A DNA stretch of 5,236 nucleotides from an uncultured Gammaproteobacteria bacterium (GTDB lineage Bacteria > Pseudomonadota > Gammaproteobacteria > Steroidobacterales > JABDMI01), in the NCBI GenBank assembly GCA_938039225.1, contig CALHVH010000212.1, positions 1-5,236 on the forward strand, given 5' to 3'. Both the position numbers and the translations under genes were made by a program. A model generated the notes under the pieces. It did no database searches. It had not been told where the DNA came from and saw only the letters and a program-made list of their open reading frames with translations. This document shows, piece by piece, positions 1 to 5,236 of the stretch. Each line of letters opens with the position of its first letter. The stretch's first letter is position 1.

Positions 1-1046
1 GGACCTTTCAGTTTTTTAACTCGTTGTTGAACAGCTAAATACTCAAGGATTCTTTCTTTAACTTTTTCAAGTCCAAAATGATCTTCTTCTAAAATTTCTT
101 CAGCAGCCGATAAATTGTTTCGAATCTTGCTACTTTTGTTCCAAGGTAATTTGACTAACCAGTCTATATAAGTACGCGTTACTGTGGCTTCTGCAGACAT
201 TGGAGACATCATCTTAAGTTTCTTAAGTTCAGCTGCAGCTTTCTCAGCACCCTCTTTACTCATGCCGGCAGCTTCAATCTTATTAGCCATCTCGTCATTT
301 TCATTGGTACCGTTTTCGCCATCGCCCAGTTCCTTTTGAATGGCTTTCATTTGCTCATTCAAATAGTACTCTCGCTGACTTTTTTCCATTTGATGCTTTA
401 CACGTCCACGGATACGTTTTTCCAGTTCAAGCACTTCCATTTCATTGCTAATTAAAAGCAAAATATATTCAAGGCGTTCGCGAACATCATCAAATTCTAA
501 AAGCTTTTGCTTATCTTCAACTTTTAAAGTCATATGCGCTGCTATAGTGTCTGCAAAACGAGACAACTCATCAATACCAACTAAGGTGGTTAAAACCTCA
601 GACGGTATTTTTTTATTCAATTTTACATAGGCTTCAAATTGCTCATTCACCGAACGTTGTAAAACGTCTTTTTCAGCATCTGAATACAAGTCTAATTGCT
701 CAAGTAAATTAACATCAGCAATAAAATGATCTTCAACACGTAAGCTAACAACAGCAGCACGTGAAACGCCCTCAACTAAAATCCTAACGGTGCCATCCGG
801 GAGCTTCACCATTTGTAAAATATTAGCCACTGTGCCGGTGCTAAATACATCTTTTACAGTAGGCTCGTCGACATCAGCAGACAATTGAGTCAATAAAAGA
901 ATTTGCTTAGTATCACGCATTGCTTCTTCTAAAGCACTGGTGGACACTTCACGACCCACAAAAAGAGGGATAACCATATGCGGATAAACCACCACATCAC
1001 GAAGTGGTAAAACTGGTATTTCTTTAATCATATTTTCAGTAGACAT
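1..1046 (-). CDS. lon: Lon, ATP-dependent serine protease (N-terminal part, cut by the window edge)
   Basis: Lon is a cytoplasmic homo-oligomeric AAA+ protease that unfolds and degrades damaged proteins and short-lived regulators. I read 348 codons from ATG at 1046 to the left edge with no stop; the reading frame continues outside. Residues 8-20 (IKEIPVLPLRDVV) are the typical opening of the Lon substrate-binding domain, which runs to about residue 200. The segment around 205-240 (EKRIRGRVKHQMEKSQREYY) is the conserved linker helix region, and YIDWLVKLPW (293-302) lies just before the ATPase module. The visible part ends at KKLKG, only a few residues short of where the Walker A motif should begin, so neither the ATPase nor the Ser-Lys catalytic dyad can be inspected. 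The Shine-Dalgarno is weak (TGAG, about 8 bases before ATG). The gene sits 203 bases after clpX, behind a terminator and a heat-shock-type promoter, so it is probably transcribed separately. Identity is very secure. Confidence 0.97.
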   Translation of the reverse strand, partial: MSTENMIKEIPVLPLRDVVVYPHMVIPLFVGREVSTSALEEAMRDTKQILLLTQLSADVDEPTVKDVFSTGTVANILQMVKLPDGTVRILVEGVSRAAVVSLRVEDHFIADVNLLEQLDLYSDAEKDVLQRSVNEQFEAYVKLNKKIPSEVLTTLVGIDELSRFADTIAAHMTLKVEDKQKLLEFDDVRERLEYILLLISNEMEVLELEKRIRGRVKHQMEKSQREYYLNEQMKAIQKELGDGENGTNENDEMANKIEAAGMSKEGAEKAAAELKKLKMMSPMSAEATVTRTYIDWLVKLPWNKSSKIRNNLSAAEEILEEDHFGLEKVKERILEYLAVQQRVKKLKG

Positions 1047-1094
1047 AGTTCAATCTCATTTAATACCCATTCTTGTTTGGGTTGTATATACCAG

Positions 1095-1122
1095 ACATGG
1101 TGACGTTCAACTATATTTCAAG
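1095..1122 (-). promoter_or_regulatory. Sigma-32 (heat-shock) type promoter of lon
   Basis: On the minus strand the -35 element CTTGAAA (1116-1122) is a perfect match to the sigma-32 consensus. A 13-base spacer follows, then CACCATGT (1095-1102), which matches CCCCATNT at every defined position except the second. Transcription should start near 1088, giving a leader of about 40 bases before the lon ATG at 1046. Heat-shock control of lon by RpoH is established in E. coli; its use here is inferred from the motif. A less convincing housekeeping element, TGG followed by TATATA, overlaps just downstream and could give basal expression. Confidence 0.78.
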
Positions 1123-1184
1123 CTTTATGTTATTTCTTTGTTCTTAGTCACAAAATAGCTACAAAGCCAGCCTAATACTTAGGC

Positions 1185-1224
1185 AATAAAAAAGGCCCGT
1201 GAGTAGTTATTCAGCACGGACCTT
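1185..1224 (-). terminator. Intrinsic terminator after clpX
   Basis: On the minus strand AAGGTCCGTG (1215-1224) pairs with CACGGGCCTT (1192-1201). This is a 10-bp stem with one G-U pair and a 13-base loop, and the T-rich tract TTTTATT follows directly. It begins 25 bases past the clpX stop codon and lies upstream of the lon promoter, so it should separate clpX transcripts from lon. The opposite strand lacks a T tract after the hairpin, so I call it one-directional. Confidence 0.88.
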
Positions 1225-1249
1225 AAACACATACGACTGTTAAATCTGT

Positions 1250-2554
1250 TCAGTCGCCACTGGCAAGGCGTTGCGCCAACATCAAATCTTGTTGTCGTTG
1301 TTTTTCTGAGGTTTCGTAGATAATGTAAGGATCACACTCACCTTCTACCACTTGTTCATCTAAAACAACTTTGCTTACATTTTCCATGGAAGGTAAATCA
1401 TACATAGTATCTAGAAGCACTTTTTCTAAAATCGTTCTCAAGCCCCTAGCACCGGTTTTACGTTTCATGGCTTTTTTCGCAATAGCGCGTAAAGCATCTT
1501 CGCGGAACTCTAGCTCAGCACCTTCAAGTTCAAATAGGCGGTGATACTGTTTAGTTAGAGCATTTTTAGGCTCTACTAAAATAGACATTAGAGCCTCTTC
1601 ATCCAAGGATTCTAAAATAGCCAATACCGGTAAACGACCCACAAACTCTGGAATTAAACCGTATTGAACTAAATCTTCCGGCTCTACGGTTGGCAAAACT
1701 GATACGGCTTGTTTTTCAACATCCTTACTTTGAACTTCAGCAATAAAACCTATACCACTTTTAGTTGTACGATTAAGAATGACTTTATCTAAACCAGCAA
1801 AAGCTCCACCACAGATAAATAAGATATTTGAGGTATCCACTTGTAAAAATTCTTGTTGAGGATGTTTTCTACCACCTTGTGGAGGAACAGAAGCTACCGT
1901 GCCTTCAATCAGTTTTAGTAATGCTTGTTGTACGCCCTCGCCCGATACGTCTCGAGTAATTGATGGATTTTCAGATTTACGTGATACCTTATCAATTTCA
2001 TCAATATAAACGATTCCGGTTTGAGCCTTATCAACATCATAATCACATTTTTGTAATAACTTTTGAATGATGTTTTCAACATCTTCACCAACATAACCAG
2101 CTTCCGTTAAGGTGGTTGCATCCGCAATGGTAAAAGGTACATCCAACATTCTTGCTAAGGTTTCAGCCAGCAAAGTTTTACCTGAACCAGTTGGACCCAC
2201 TAAAAGAATATTACTCTTCTGTAGTTCAATATCATCTTTGCTCGCATTCATTCTTGAATTGAGACGCTTGTAGTGGTTGTAAACGGCAACCGATAATACT
2301 TTTTTAGCCTGAACCTGTCCGATGACATACTCATCTAGAATTTTATTGATTTCTTTGGGCTTTGGTAAATTATCAATATTGAATTCACTGGTGTCATCCA
2401 ATTCTTCACGGATAATATCGTTACATAGCTCAACACATTCGTCACATACATAGACCGACGGTCCAGCAATTAGTTTGCGGACTTCATGTTGGCTTTTGCC
2501 ACAAAACGAACAATACAGAAGTTTGCCGTCGTCACTTGCGGTGGTTTCACTCAT
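1250..2554 (-). CDS. clpX: ClpX, AAA+ unfoldase of the ClpXP protease
   Basis: ClpX is a cytoplasmic hexameric ATPase that recognises substrates such as ssrA-tagged chains, unfolds them and threads them into ClpP. All family hallmarks are present in 434 residues, close to the usual length of about 425. The zinc-binding domain has C15, C18, C37 and C40. Walker A is GPTGSGKT (120-127). The pore-1 loop is GYVG (153-156). Walker B is IVYIDEID (181-188), with D185 and E186. The RKH pore loop is at 229-231. The IGF tripeptide that docks into ClpP is at 268-270. The arginine finger region is FVGR (R307), and sensor 2 is GAR (368-370). The ATG at 2554 follows TTAAGGT with about 9 bases of spacing and matches the family's N-terminus. 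Nothing essential is missing. It lies 305 bases after clpP, separated by a terminator, and is followed by its own terminator. Confidence 0.99.
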   Translation of the reverse strand: MSETTASDDGKLLYCSFCGKSQHEVRKLIAGPSVYVCDECVELCNDIIREELDDTSEFNIDNLPKPKEINKILDEYVIGQVQAKKVLSVAVYNHYKRLNSRMNASKDDIELQKSNILLVGPTGSGKTLLAETLARMLDVPFTIADATTLTEAGYVGEDVENIIQKLLQKCDYDVDKAQTGIVYIDEIDKVSRKSENPSITRDVSGEGVQQALLKLIEGTVASVPPQGGRKHPQQEFLQVDTSNILFICGGAFAGLDKVILNRTTKSGIGFIAEVQSKDVEKQAVSVLPTVEPEDLVQYGLIPEFVGRLPVLAILESLDEEALMSILVEPKNALTKQYHRLFELEGAELEFREDALRAIAKKAMKRKTGARGLRTILEKVLLDTMYDLPSMENVSKVVLDEQVVEGECDPYIIYETSEKQRQQDLMLAQRLASGD

Positions 2555-2675
2555 TAATTCAATACCTTAAATCGCATACGCGCTTATTTTATAAATCTTG
2601 CCATAATTGTAACGTAAGCCTCTAAACCATGGGGTGATTCACAGTCAAAAGATGTCCGAAATTCGCGCAAAAACA

Positions 2676-2711
2676 GCATAATGTGCATATTTTGCATAAA
2701 TTTCAGGCATA
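2676..2711. repeat. Cluster of four GCATA (TATGC) motifs
   Basis: On the plus strand GCATA occurs at 2676-2680, 2685-2689, 2694-2698 and 2707-2711. Successive starts are therefore 9, 9 and 13 bases apart, all in the same orientation. The cluster lies about 120-155 bases upstream of clpX, where a regulator could bind. It may also be a chance product of the AT-rich sequence. No known operator is recognised. Confidence 0.45.
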
Positions 2712-2791
2712 CATTCAATTAAATCAACTAGTTAATGAAATTGTTATATTCGCGTTCAAAGCAAAATTTTAATTTTACTCATGCTGCAAAT

Positions 2792-2827
2792 ACACAAAAA
2801 GCCGAACCATTTTGCTTAGATTCGACT
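2792..2827 (-). terminator. Intrinsic terminator after clpP
   Basis: On the minus strand AGTCGAATC (2819-2827) pairs with GGTTCGGCT (2800-2808). This gives nine pairs, two of them G-U, around a 10-base loop, and the tract TTTTGTGT follows. It starts about 32 bases after the clpP stop. The stem is weaker than the clpX terminator because of the G-U pairs and A-T content, so some read-through into clpX is plausible. Confidence 0.75.
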
Positions 2828-2859
2828 CCCTGGCTTAGCAACTTTACTCAGAGCAATTA

Positions 2860-3528
2860 TTAACTTGAAGAGTCAGTTGTAATAGGTTGCTGACGAGCAA
2901 GTAGTATGTCATCAATCAAGCCATAAGCTTTTGCCATCTCTGCATCCATGAAATTATCACGTTCAGTGTCATTAGCAATGGTTTCAATATCCTGGCCAGT
3001 ATGTGTTGCAAGGATTTGGTTTAAACGATCACGTATTTTGAGGATTTCACGAGCATGAATATCAATATCCGTAGCTTGTCCTTGAACACCACCTAAGACT
3101 TGATGAATCATCACTCTAGAATGCGGTAAACAAAAACGTTTGCCTGCTGCTCCAGCGGCTAATAGGACGGCGCCCATACTGGCAGCTTGTCCCATACAAA
3201 TAGTACTCACATCCGGTTTAATAAATTGCATCGTGTCATAAACCGACAACCCTGCAGTTACCACTCCACCAGGAGAGTTAATATACATATGAATATCTTT
3301 ATCCGGATTTTCTGATTCAAGAAATAATAACTGAGCCACAATTAAATTAGCCATATGATCTTCTATAGGTCCAACCACAAAAATAACGCGCTCTTTTAAG
3401 AGACGTGAAAAAATATCATATGAGCGCTCGCCTCTAGCGGTTTGCTCAACAACCATTGGAATTAGCCCCATACCAGACGTTACCGAAGTCTCTGTTTGCG
3501 ACGTGGGATTAAATATATTTCTACTCAT
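2860..3528 (-). CDS. clpP: ClpP, serine peptidase subunit of the Clp protease
   Basis: ClpP forms the two-ring, barrel-shaped peptidase chamber of ClpXP. From the ATG at 3528 it encodes 222 residues, slightly longer than the 207 of E. coli. The catalytic triad is complete: S117 in GQAASMGA, H142 in VMIHQ, and D191 in TERD. I prefer this start over the longer frame from ATG 3558 (232 residues) because GAGAAGG sits 7 bases before it, while the upstream ATG has no ribosome binding site. The mature protein probably begins at GLIPMVVEQT, by analogy with ALVPMVIEQT in E. coli, after a Met. That leaves a propeptide of about 20 residues, longer than the 14 in E. coli. The C-terminus carries a short polar tail, QQPITTDSSS. 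The gene lies between tig and clpX, the unfoldase partner. Identity is very secure; the exact start is slightly less so. Confidence 0.97.
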   Translation of the reverse strand: MSRNIFNPTSQTETSVTSGMGLIPMVVEQTARGERSYDIFSRLLKERVIFVVGPIEDHMANLIVAQLLFLESENPDKDIHMYINSPGGVVTAGLSVYDTMQFIKPDVSTICMGQAASMGAVLLAAGAAGKRFCLPHSRVMIHQVLGGVQGQATDIDIHAREILKIRDRLNQILATHTGQDIETIANDTERDNFMDAEMAKAYGLIDDILLARQQPITTDSSS

Positions 3529-3535
3529 ACTGATA

Positions 3536-3542
3536 CCTTCTC
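3536..3542 (-). promoter_or_regulatory. Shine-Dalgarno that decides the clpP start
   Basis: GAGAAGG on the minus strand lies 7 bases before the ATG at 3528, a strong match at good spacing. It falls inside the coding frame of the upstream candidate ATG at 3558, which itself has only AT-rich sequence before it. This is the main reason for annotating the 222-residue form of ClpP. Confidence 0.85.
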
Positions 3543-3578
3543 GATACTCATTAGTCATTATTCTGTTTTACATACAAT

Positions 3579-3611
3579 AAATCCGTTGCAGCCTAAGCTT
3601 ACAACGGACTT
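3579..3611 (-). terminator. Hairpin between tig and clpP, probable tig terminator
   Basis: On the minus strand AAGTCCGTTG (3602-3611) pairs with CAACGGATTT (3579-3588). This gives ten pairs, one G-U, around a 13-base loop that contains the 8-bp palindrome TAAGCTTA. The trailing T content is modest (ATTGT after the stem), so termination may be partial. It lies 74 bases after the tig stop and 50 bases before the clpP start. It could instead be a leader hairpin in tig-clpP read-through RNA. Confidence 0.6.
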
Positions 3612-3619
3612 ATAGTATA
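3609..3619 (-). promoter_or_regulatory. Candidate -10 elements for clpP
   Basis: Two overlapping hexamers, TATACT (3614-3619) and TATAAG (3609-3614), each match TATAAT at five of six positions. No good -35 is visible 16-18 bases upstream, where the best is CTTTTA, and no sigma-32 element is seen. The predicted start point would fall inside the hairpin at 3579-3611, so RNA from this promoter would lack the full stem while tig read-through RNA would have it. This is inference from motif positions only. Confidence 0.35.
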
Positions 3620-3622
3620 CGC

Positions 3623-3675
3623 TTGAGTAACAGTATTAAAAGTTCAAATTTTACTCAAAATAGTAAACACTCAAA
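3623..3675. repeat. Overlapping inverted and direct repeats after tig
   Basis: On the plus strand TTGAGTAA (3623-3630) and TTACTCAA (3651-3658) form a perfect 8-bp inverted repeat with a 20-base spacer. The second arm also belongs to a tighter inverted repeat, TTTACT (3650-3655) with AGTAAA (3662-3667), with a 6-base loop. In addition ACTCAAA is repeated directly at 3653-3659 and 3669-3675. The two hairpins cannot form together because they share an arm. This could be a binding site for a dimeric regulator or part of tig RNA 3' end processing; chance in AT-rich DNA is not excluded. Confidence 0.5.
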
Positions 3676-3684
3676 CATTAACTT

Positions 3685-5001
3685 TTACGAAAGTGCTTTC
3701 ACATCCATGATGGTTTGGAAGTCAGAATTATTATCAGTTACTGTAGCTTTCTCTAATAAATTCTGTACTACTTTACCTTCAAGTGACATCATTTGAACTT
3801 GCTGCATTGCTTGTTGATTAGTTTTGTAAGCATTAATCATTGCTTCTGGCTCTTCATAACCATCAGTCAGCTTGGCTAGTTGAGCATCAATGTCTTCTTT
3901 CTCAACTTTGATTTCTTCAACCTTTACATATTCACCTATAAGCAAACCTAAACGCACACGACGTTTTGCTTCATCAACAAACTGTTCTGCAGGAGGATGG
4001 TAACTATGATCATTTGGAAGTCCCATGCGTTGCATCCAATCATGCTGCAGAGAATGTACTTCTTGGTCTACCAAAGAATTAGGCACTTCAATTGGGTTTG
4101 CCTCAAGCAGTGCAGTCATTGCACTGTCTTTGGTTTTCGCCTCAATCGCGGTAGCTAATTCATTTTGCATATTATTACGAACTTCTGCTCTTAAATCGGT
4201 GACATCACCAGACTCAACACCAAAGCCTTTACAGAACTCTTCATCAATTTCAGGTAATACTTTAGCTTCGACCACTTCAGCAGAAATTTCGAAAATAGCT
4301 TTTTTGCCCTTTAAGTCTTCACTGTGATAATCATCAGGGAATTGAACCTCTACTTCGCGAACTTCGCCAGCTTTAATGCCTTCCATACCTTTTTCAAAAT
4401 CCGGAAGCATACGACCTTCACCTAGAACAACTGGGGTACTCTCAGCTTTACCGCCAGCAAATTCTTCGCCATCGATTTTTCCGACAAAATCAATTGTTAC
4501 TCGATCACCTTTACGCGCTTTACGAGTAGCTGATTCCCATTGTGATTTTTGATGACGCATATTTTCAATAATCATTTCAACATCCGTGTCTTGAATTTCA
4601 ACCACTGGACGTTCAATATTTAAAGAATCTAAACCTTGTAATTTAATTTCTGGATAAACTTCAACAGTTGCCGTGTAGGTGAAATTACTACCCGCTTCAC
4701 TAAGTTCCGGTTTAATGTTTGGATTGCCTGCTGGATTTAACTTTTCTTGTACTACAGCTTCGCTATACGACTTTTGAATCAAATCGCCTAGTACTTCATT
4801 GCGTACTTCGGCACCGTAGTTTTGACGGATAACTTTTAATGGCGCCTTACCTGGACGAAAACCCTTTAGTTTAGCTTTTTTACCAACAGTCTTTAAACGT
4901 TTAGTTACTTCGCTATCAATATTCTCTGCAGGAATTTCTACCCGAAGAGTGCGACTTAAACCGTCAGAGTTTTCTAATGAAATTTGTAATTCAGCTGCCA
5001 T
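3685..5001 (-). CDS. tig: Trigger factor, ribosome-associated chaperone and prolyl isomerase
   Basis: Trigger factor binds ribosomal protein L23 at the exit tunnel and shields nascent chains. The 438 residues agree with the family length (432 in E. coli). The N-terminal domain (about 1-115) carries the ribosome-docking signature GFRPGKAP (47-54), with the F-R pair at 48-49. An FKBP-like peptidyl-prolyl isomerase domain follows at about 155-248, with KGDRVTIDFVGKIDGEEF and the GMEGIKAGE loop (205-213). The C-terminal chaperone arms fill about 115-150 and 250-438. The ATG at 5001 is preceded by AAGGTT only 4 bases away, an acceptable site counted from AAGG (6 bases). The start agrees with the usual N-terminus. 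It is the first protein gene of the cluster, 98 bases downstream of a tRNA-Leu, and has no convincing promoter of its own. A TAA stop ends it at 3685. Confidence 0.98.
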   Translation of the reverse strand: MAAELQISLENSDGLSRTLRVEIPAENIDSEVTKRLKTVGKKAKLKGFRPGKAPLKVIRQNYGAEVRNEVLGDLIQKSYSEAVVQEKLNPAGNPNIKPELSEAGSNFTYTATVEVYPEIKLQGLDSLNIERPVVEIQDTDVEMIIENMRHQKSQWESATRKARKGDRVTIDFVGKIDGEEFAGGKAESTPVVLGEGRMLPDFEKGMEGIKAGEVREVEVQFPDDYHSEDLKGKKAIFEISAEVVEAKVLPEIDEEFCKGFGVESGDVTDLRAEVRNNMQNELATAIEAKTKDSAMTALLEANPIEVPNSLVDQEVHSLQHDWMQRMGLPNDHSYHPPAEQFVDEAKRRVRLGLLIGEYVKVEEIKVEKEDIDAQLAKLTDGYEEPEAMINAYKTNQQAMQQVQMMSLEGKVVQNLLEKATVTDNNSDFQTIMDVKALS

Positions 5002-5078
5002 AATGAACCTTAAAAATATTTTTCAAATTGTTGTGGTAATTATTTTTAACTCGAGTAATGAGTTTATTGATTTCTATG

Positions 5079-5097
5079 TTTAATTACACAAATTAAA
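5079..5097 (-). repeat. AT-only inverted repeat just after the tRNA
   Basis: TTTAATT (5091-5097 on the minus strand) pairs perfectly with AATTAAA (5079-5085) across a 5-base loop, TGTGT. It begins two bases beyond the tRNA CCA. With no G-C pair and no T tract after it, it is a poor terminator, but it could mark the RNA processing zone between tRNA and tig or stop some transcripts. Confidence 0.4.
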
Positions 5098-5099
5098 AG

Positions 5100-5184
<85 letters not shown>

Positions 5185-5192
5185 AATAATAA

Positions 5193-5205
5193 GCCGAGCA
5201 TTATA
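5193..5205 (-). promoter_or_regulatory. Promoter -10 and GC-rich discriminator for tRNA-Leu
   Basis: A perfect TATAAT lies at 5200-5205 on the minus strand. It is followed by the GC-rich GCTCGGC (5193-5199), the kind of discriminator found at stable-RNA promoters under stringent (ppGpp) control in gammaproteobacteria. Transcription should start near 5193, about 8 bases before the mature tRNA end. No good -35 lies 16-18 bases upstream (the best is CTGTAT); TTTACA is present but only 11 bases away. Stringent control is inference. Confidence 0.7.
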
Positions 5206-5236
5206 GCCGACTTTTGTGTAAATACAGGATGTAAAT

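Larger units (their letters stand above)
2555..2859. other. clpP-clpX intergenic region (305 bases, AT-rich, regulatory)
   Basis: There is no gene here. In minus-strand order it holds the clpP terminator (2792-2827), a -10-like TATAAC (2743-2748), four TATGC motifs (2676-2711), a short inverted repeat GTGA-T-TCAC (2634-2642) beside a CCATGG palindrome, a second -10-like TATAAA (2588-2593), and the clpX Shine-Dalgarno AAGGT (2564-2568). Neither -10 candidate has a good -35 at 16-18 bases. A TTGACT lies at 2643-2648, but only a poor -10 (TTAGAG) sits 17 bases after it. Some promoter for clpX is likely here because a terminator separates it from clpP, but I cannot choose between the candidates. 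Confidence 0.6.

Noticed and set aside
445..630. Plus-strand open frame of 61 codons
   Set aside because: It lies entirely inside lon on the opposite strand, shows no recognisable domain, and is Ser/Lys-rich as expected of an antisense shadow.
1065..1082. ACCCA/TGGGT inverted repeat in the lon leader
   Set aside because: Five pairs around an 8-base loop are too weak to call a thermosensor or regulatory hairpin, and it does not cover the start codon.
2554..2577. Seven-codon mini-ORF (ATG to TAA) whose stop overlaps the clpX ATG by one base
   Set aside because: A leader peptide with translational coupling was considered, but the ATG has no Shine-Dalgarno and such short frames arise easily in AT-rich DNA.
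2634..2642. GTGATTCAC inverted repeat upstream of clpX
   Set aside because: The arms are only 4 bp and match no operator I can name; it is noted within the intergenic entry only.
2625..2650. CCCCATGG resembling a sigma-32 -10 element upstream of clpX
   Set aside because: No CTTGAAA-like -35 lies 11-16 bases upstream; TTGACT is only 8 bases away, and as a sigma-70 -35 it has a poor -10.
4025..4327. Plus-strand open frame of 100 codons
   Set aside because: It is antisense to the well-supported tig coding region and has a low-complexity Ser/Ala-rich translation with no family resemblance.

Overview
This window is a core chromosomal segment of a bacterium, most likely a low-GC gammaproteobacterium. 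Every gene reads on the minus strand. In transcription order the genes are a tRNA-Leu(UAG), tig (trigger factor), clpP, clpX and the first 348 codons of lon. Three things support the assignment: the order tig-clpP-clpX-lon is the classical gammaproteobacterial arrangement, the proteins closely resemble E. coli homologues from memory, and the tRNA has an encoded CCA. No genus can be named from this sequence alone.

Layout from right to left along the minus strand. At 5100-5184 lies a complete type II tRNA-Leu, preceded by a perfect TATAAT with a GC-rich discriminator. At 3685-5001 is tig, with a Shine-Dalgarno sequence. At 3559-3684 is a gap dense in inverted repeats that ends in a 10-bp hairpin. 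At 2860-3528 is clpP; a strong ribosome binding site favours this start over one ten codons upstream. At 2555-2859 is an AT-rich gap holding the clpP terminator, a cluster of four GCATA motifs and possible clpX promoters. At 1250-2554 is clpX, followed by a clear intrinsic terminator at 1185-1224. At 1095-1122 is a very good match to a sigma-32 (heat-shock) promoter, and lon follows from 1046 to the left edge, cut just before its Walker A motif.

The genes form a protein quality-control cluster. Trigger factor folds nascent chains at the ribosome exit tunnel. ClpX unfolds tagged or native substrates and feeds them to the ClpP protease chamber. Lon is an independent ATP-dependent protease for damaged proteins. 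Hairpins after tig, clpP and clpX suggest the four genes are at least partly separate transcription units, not one operon, with lon under its own heat-shock control.

I found no mobile element, CRISPR array, phage gene or new system. The points worth a second look are all in the intergenic DNA, plus the ClpP N-terminus.
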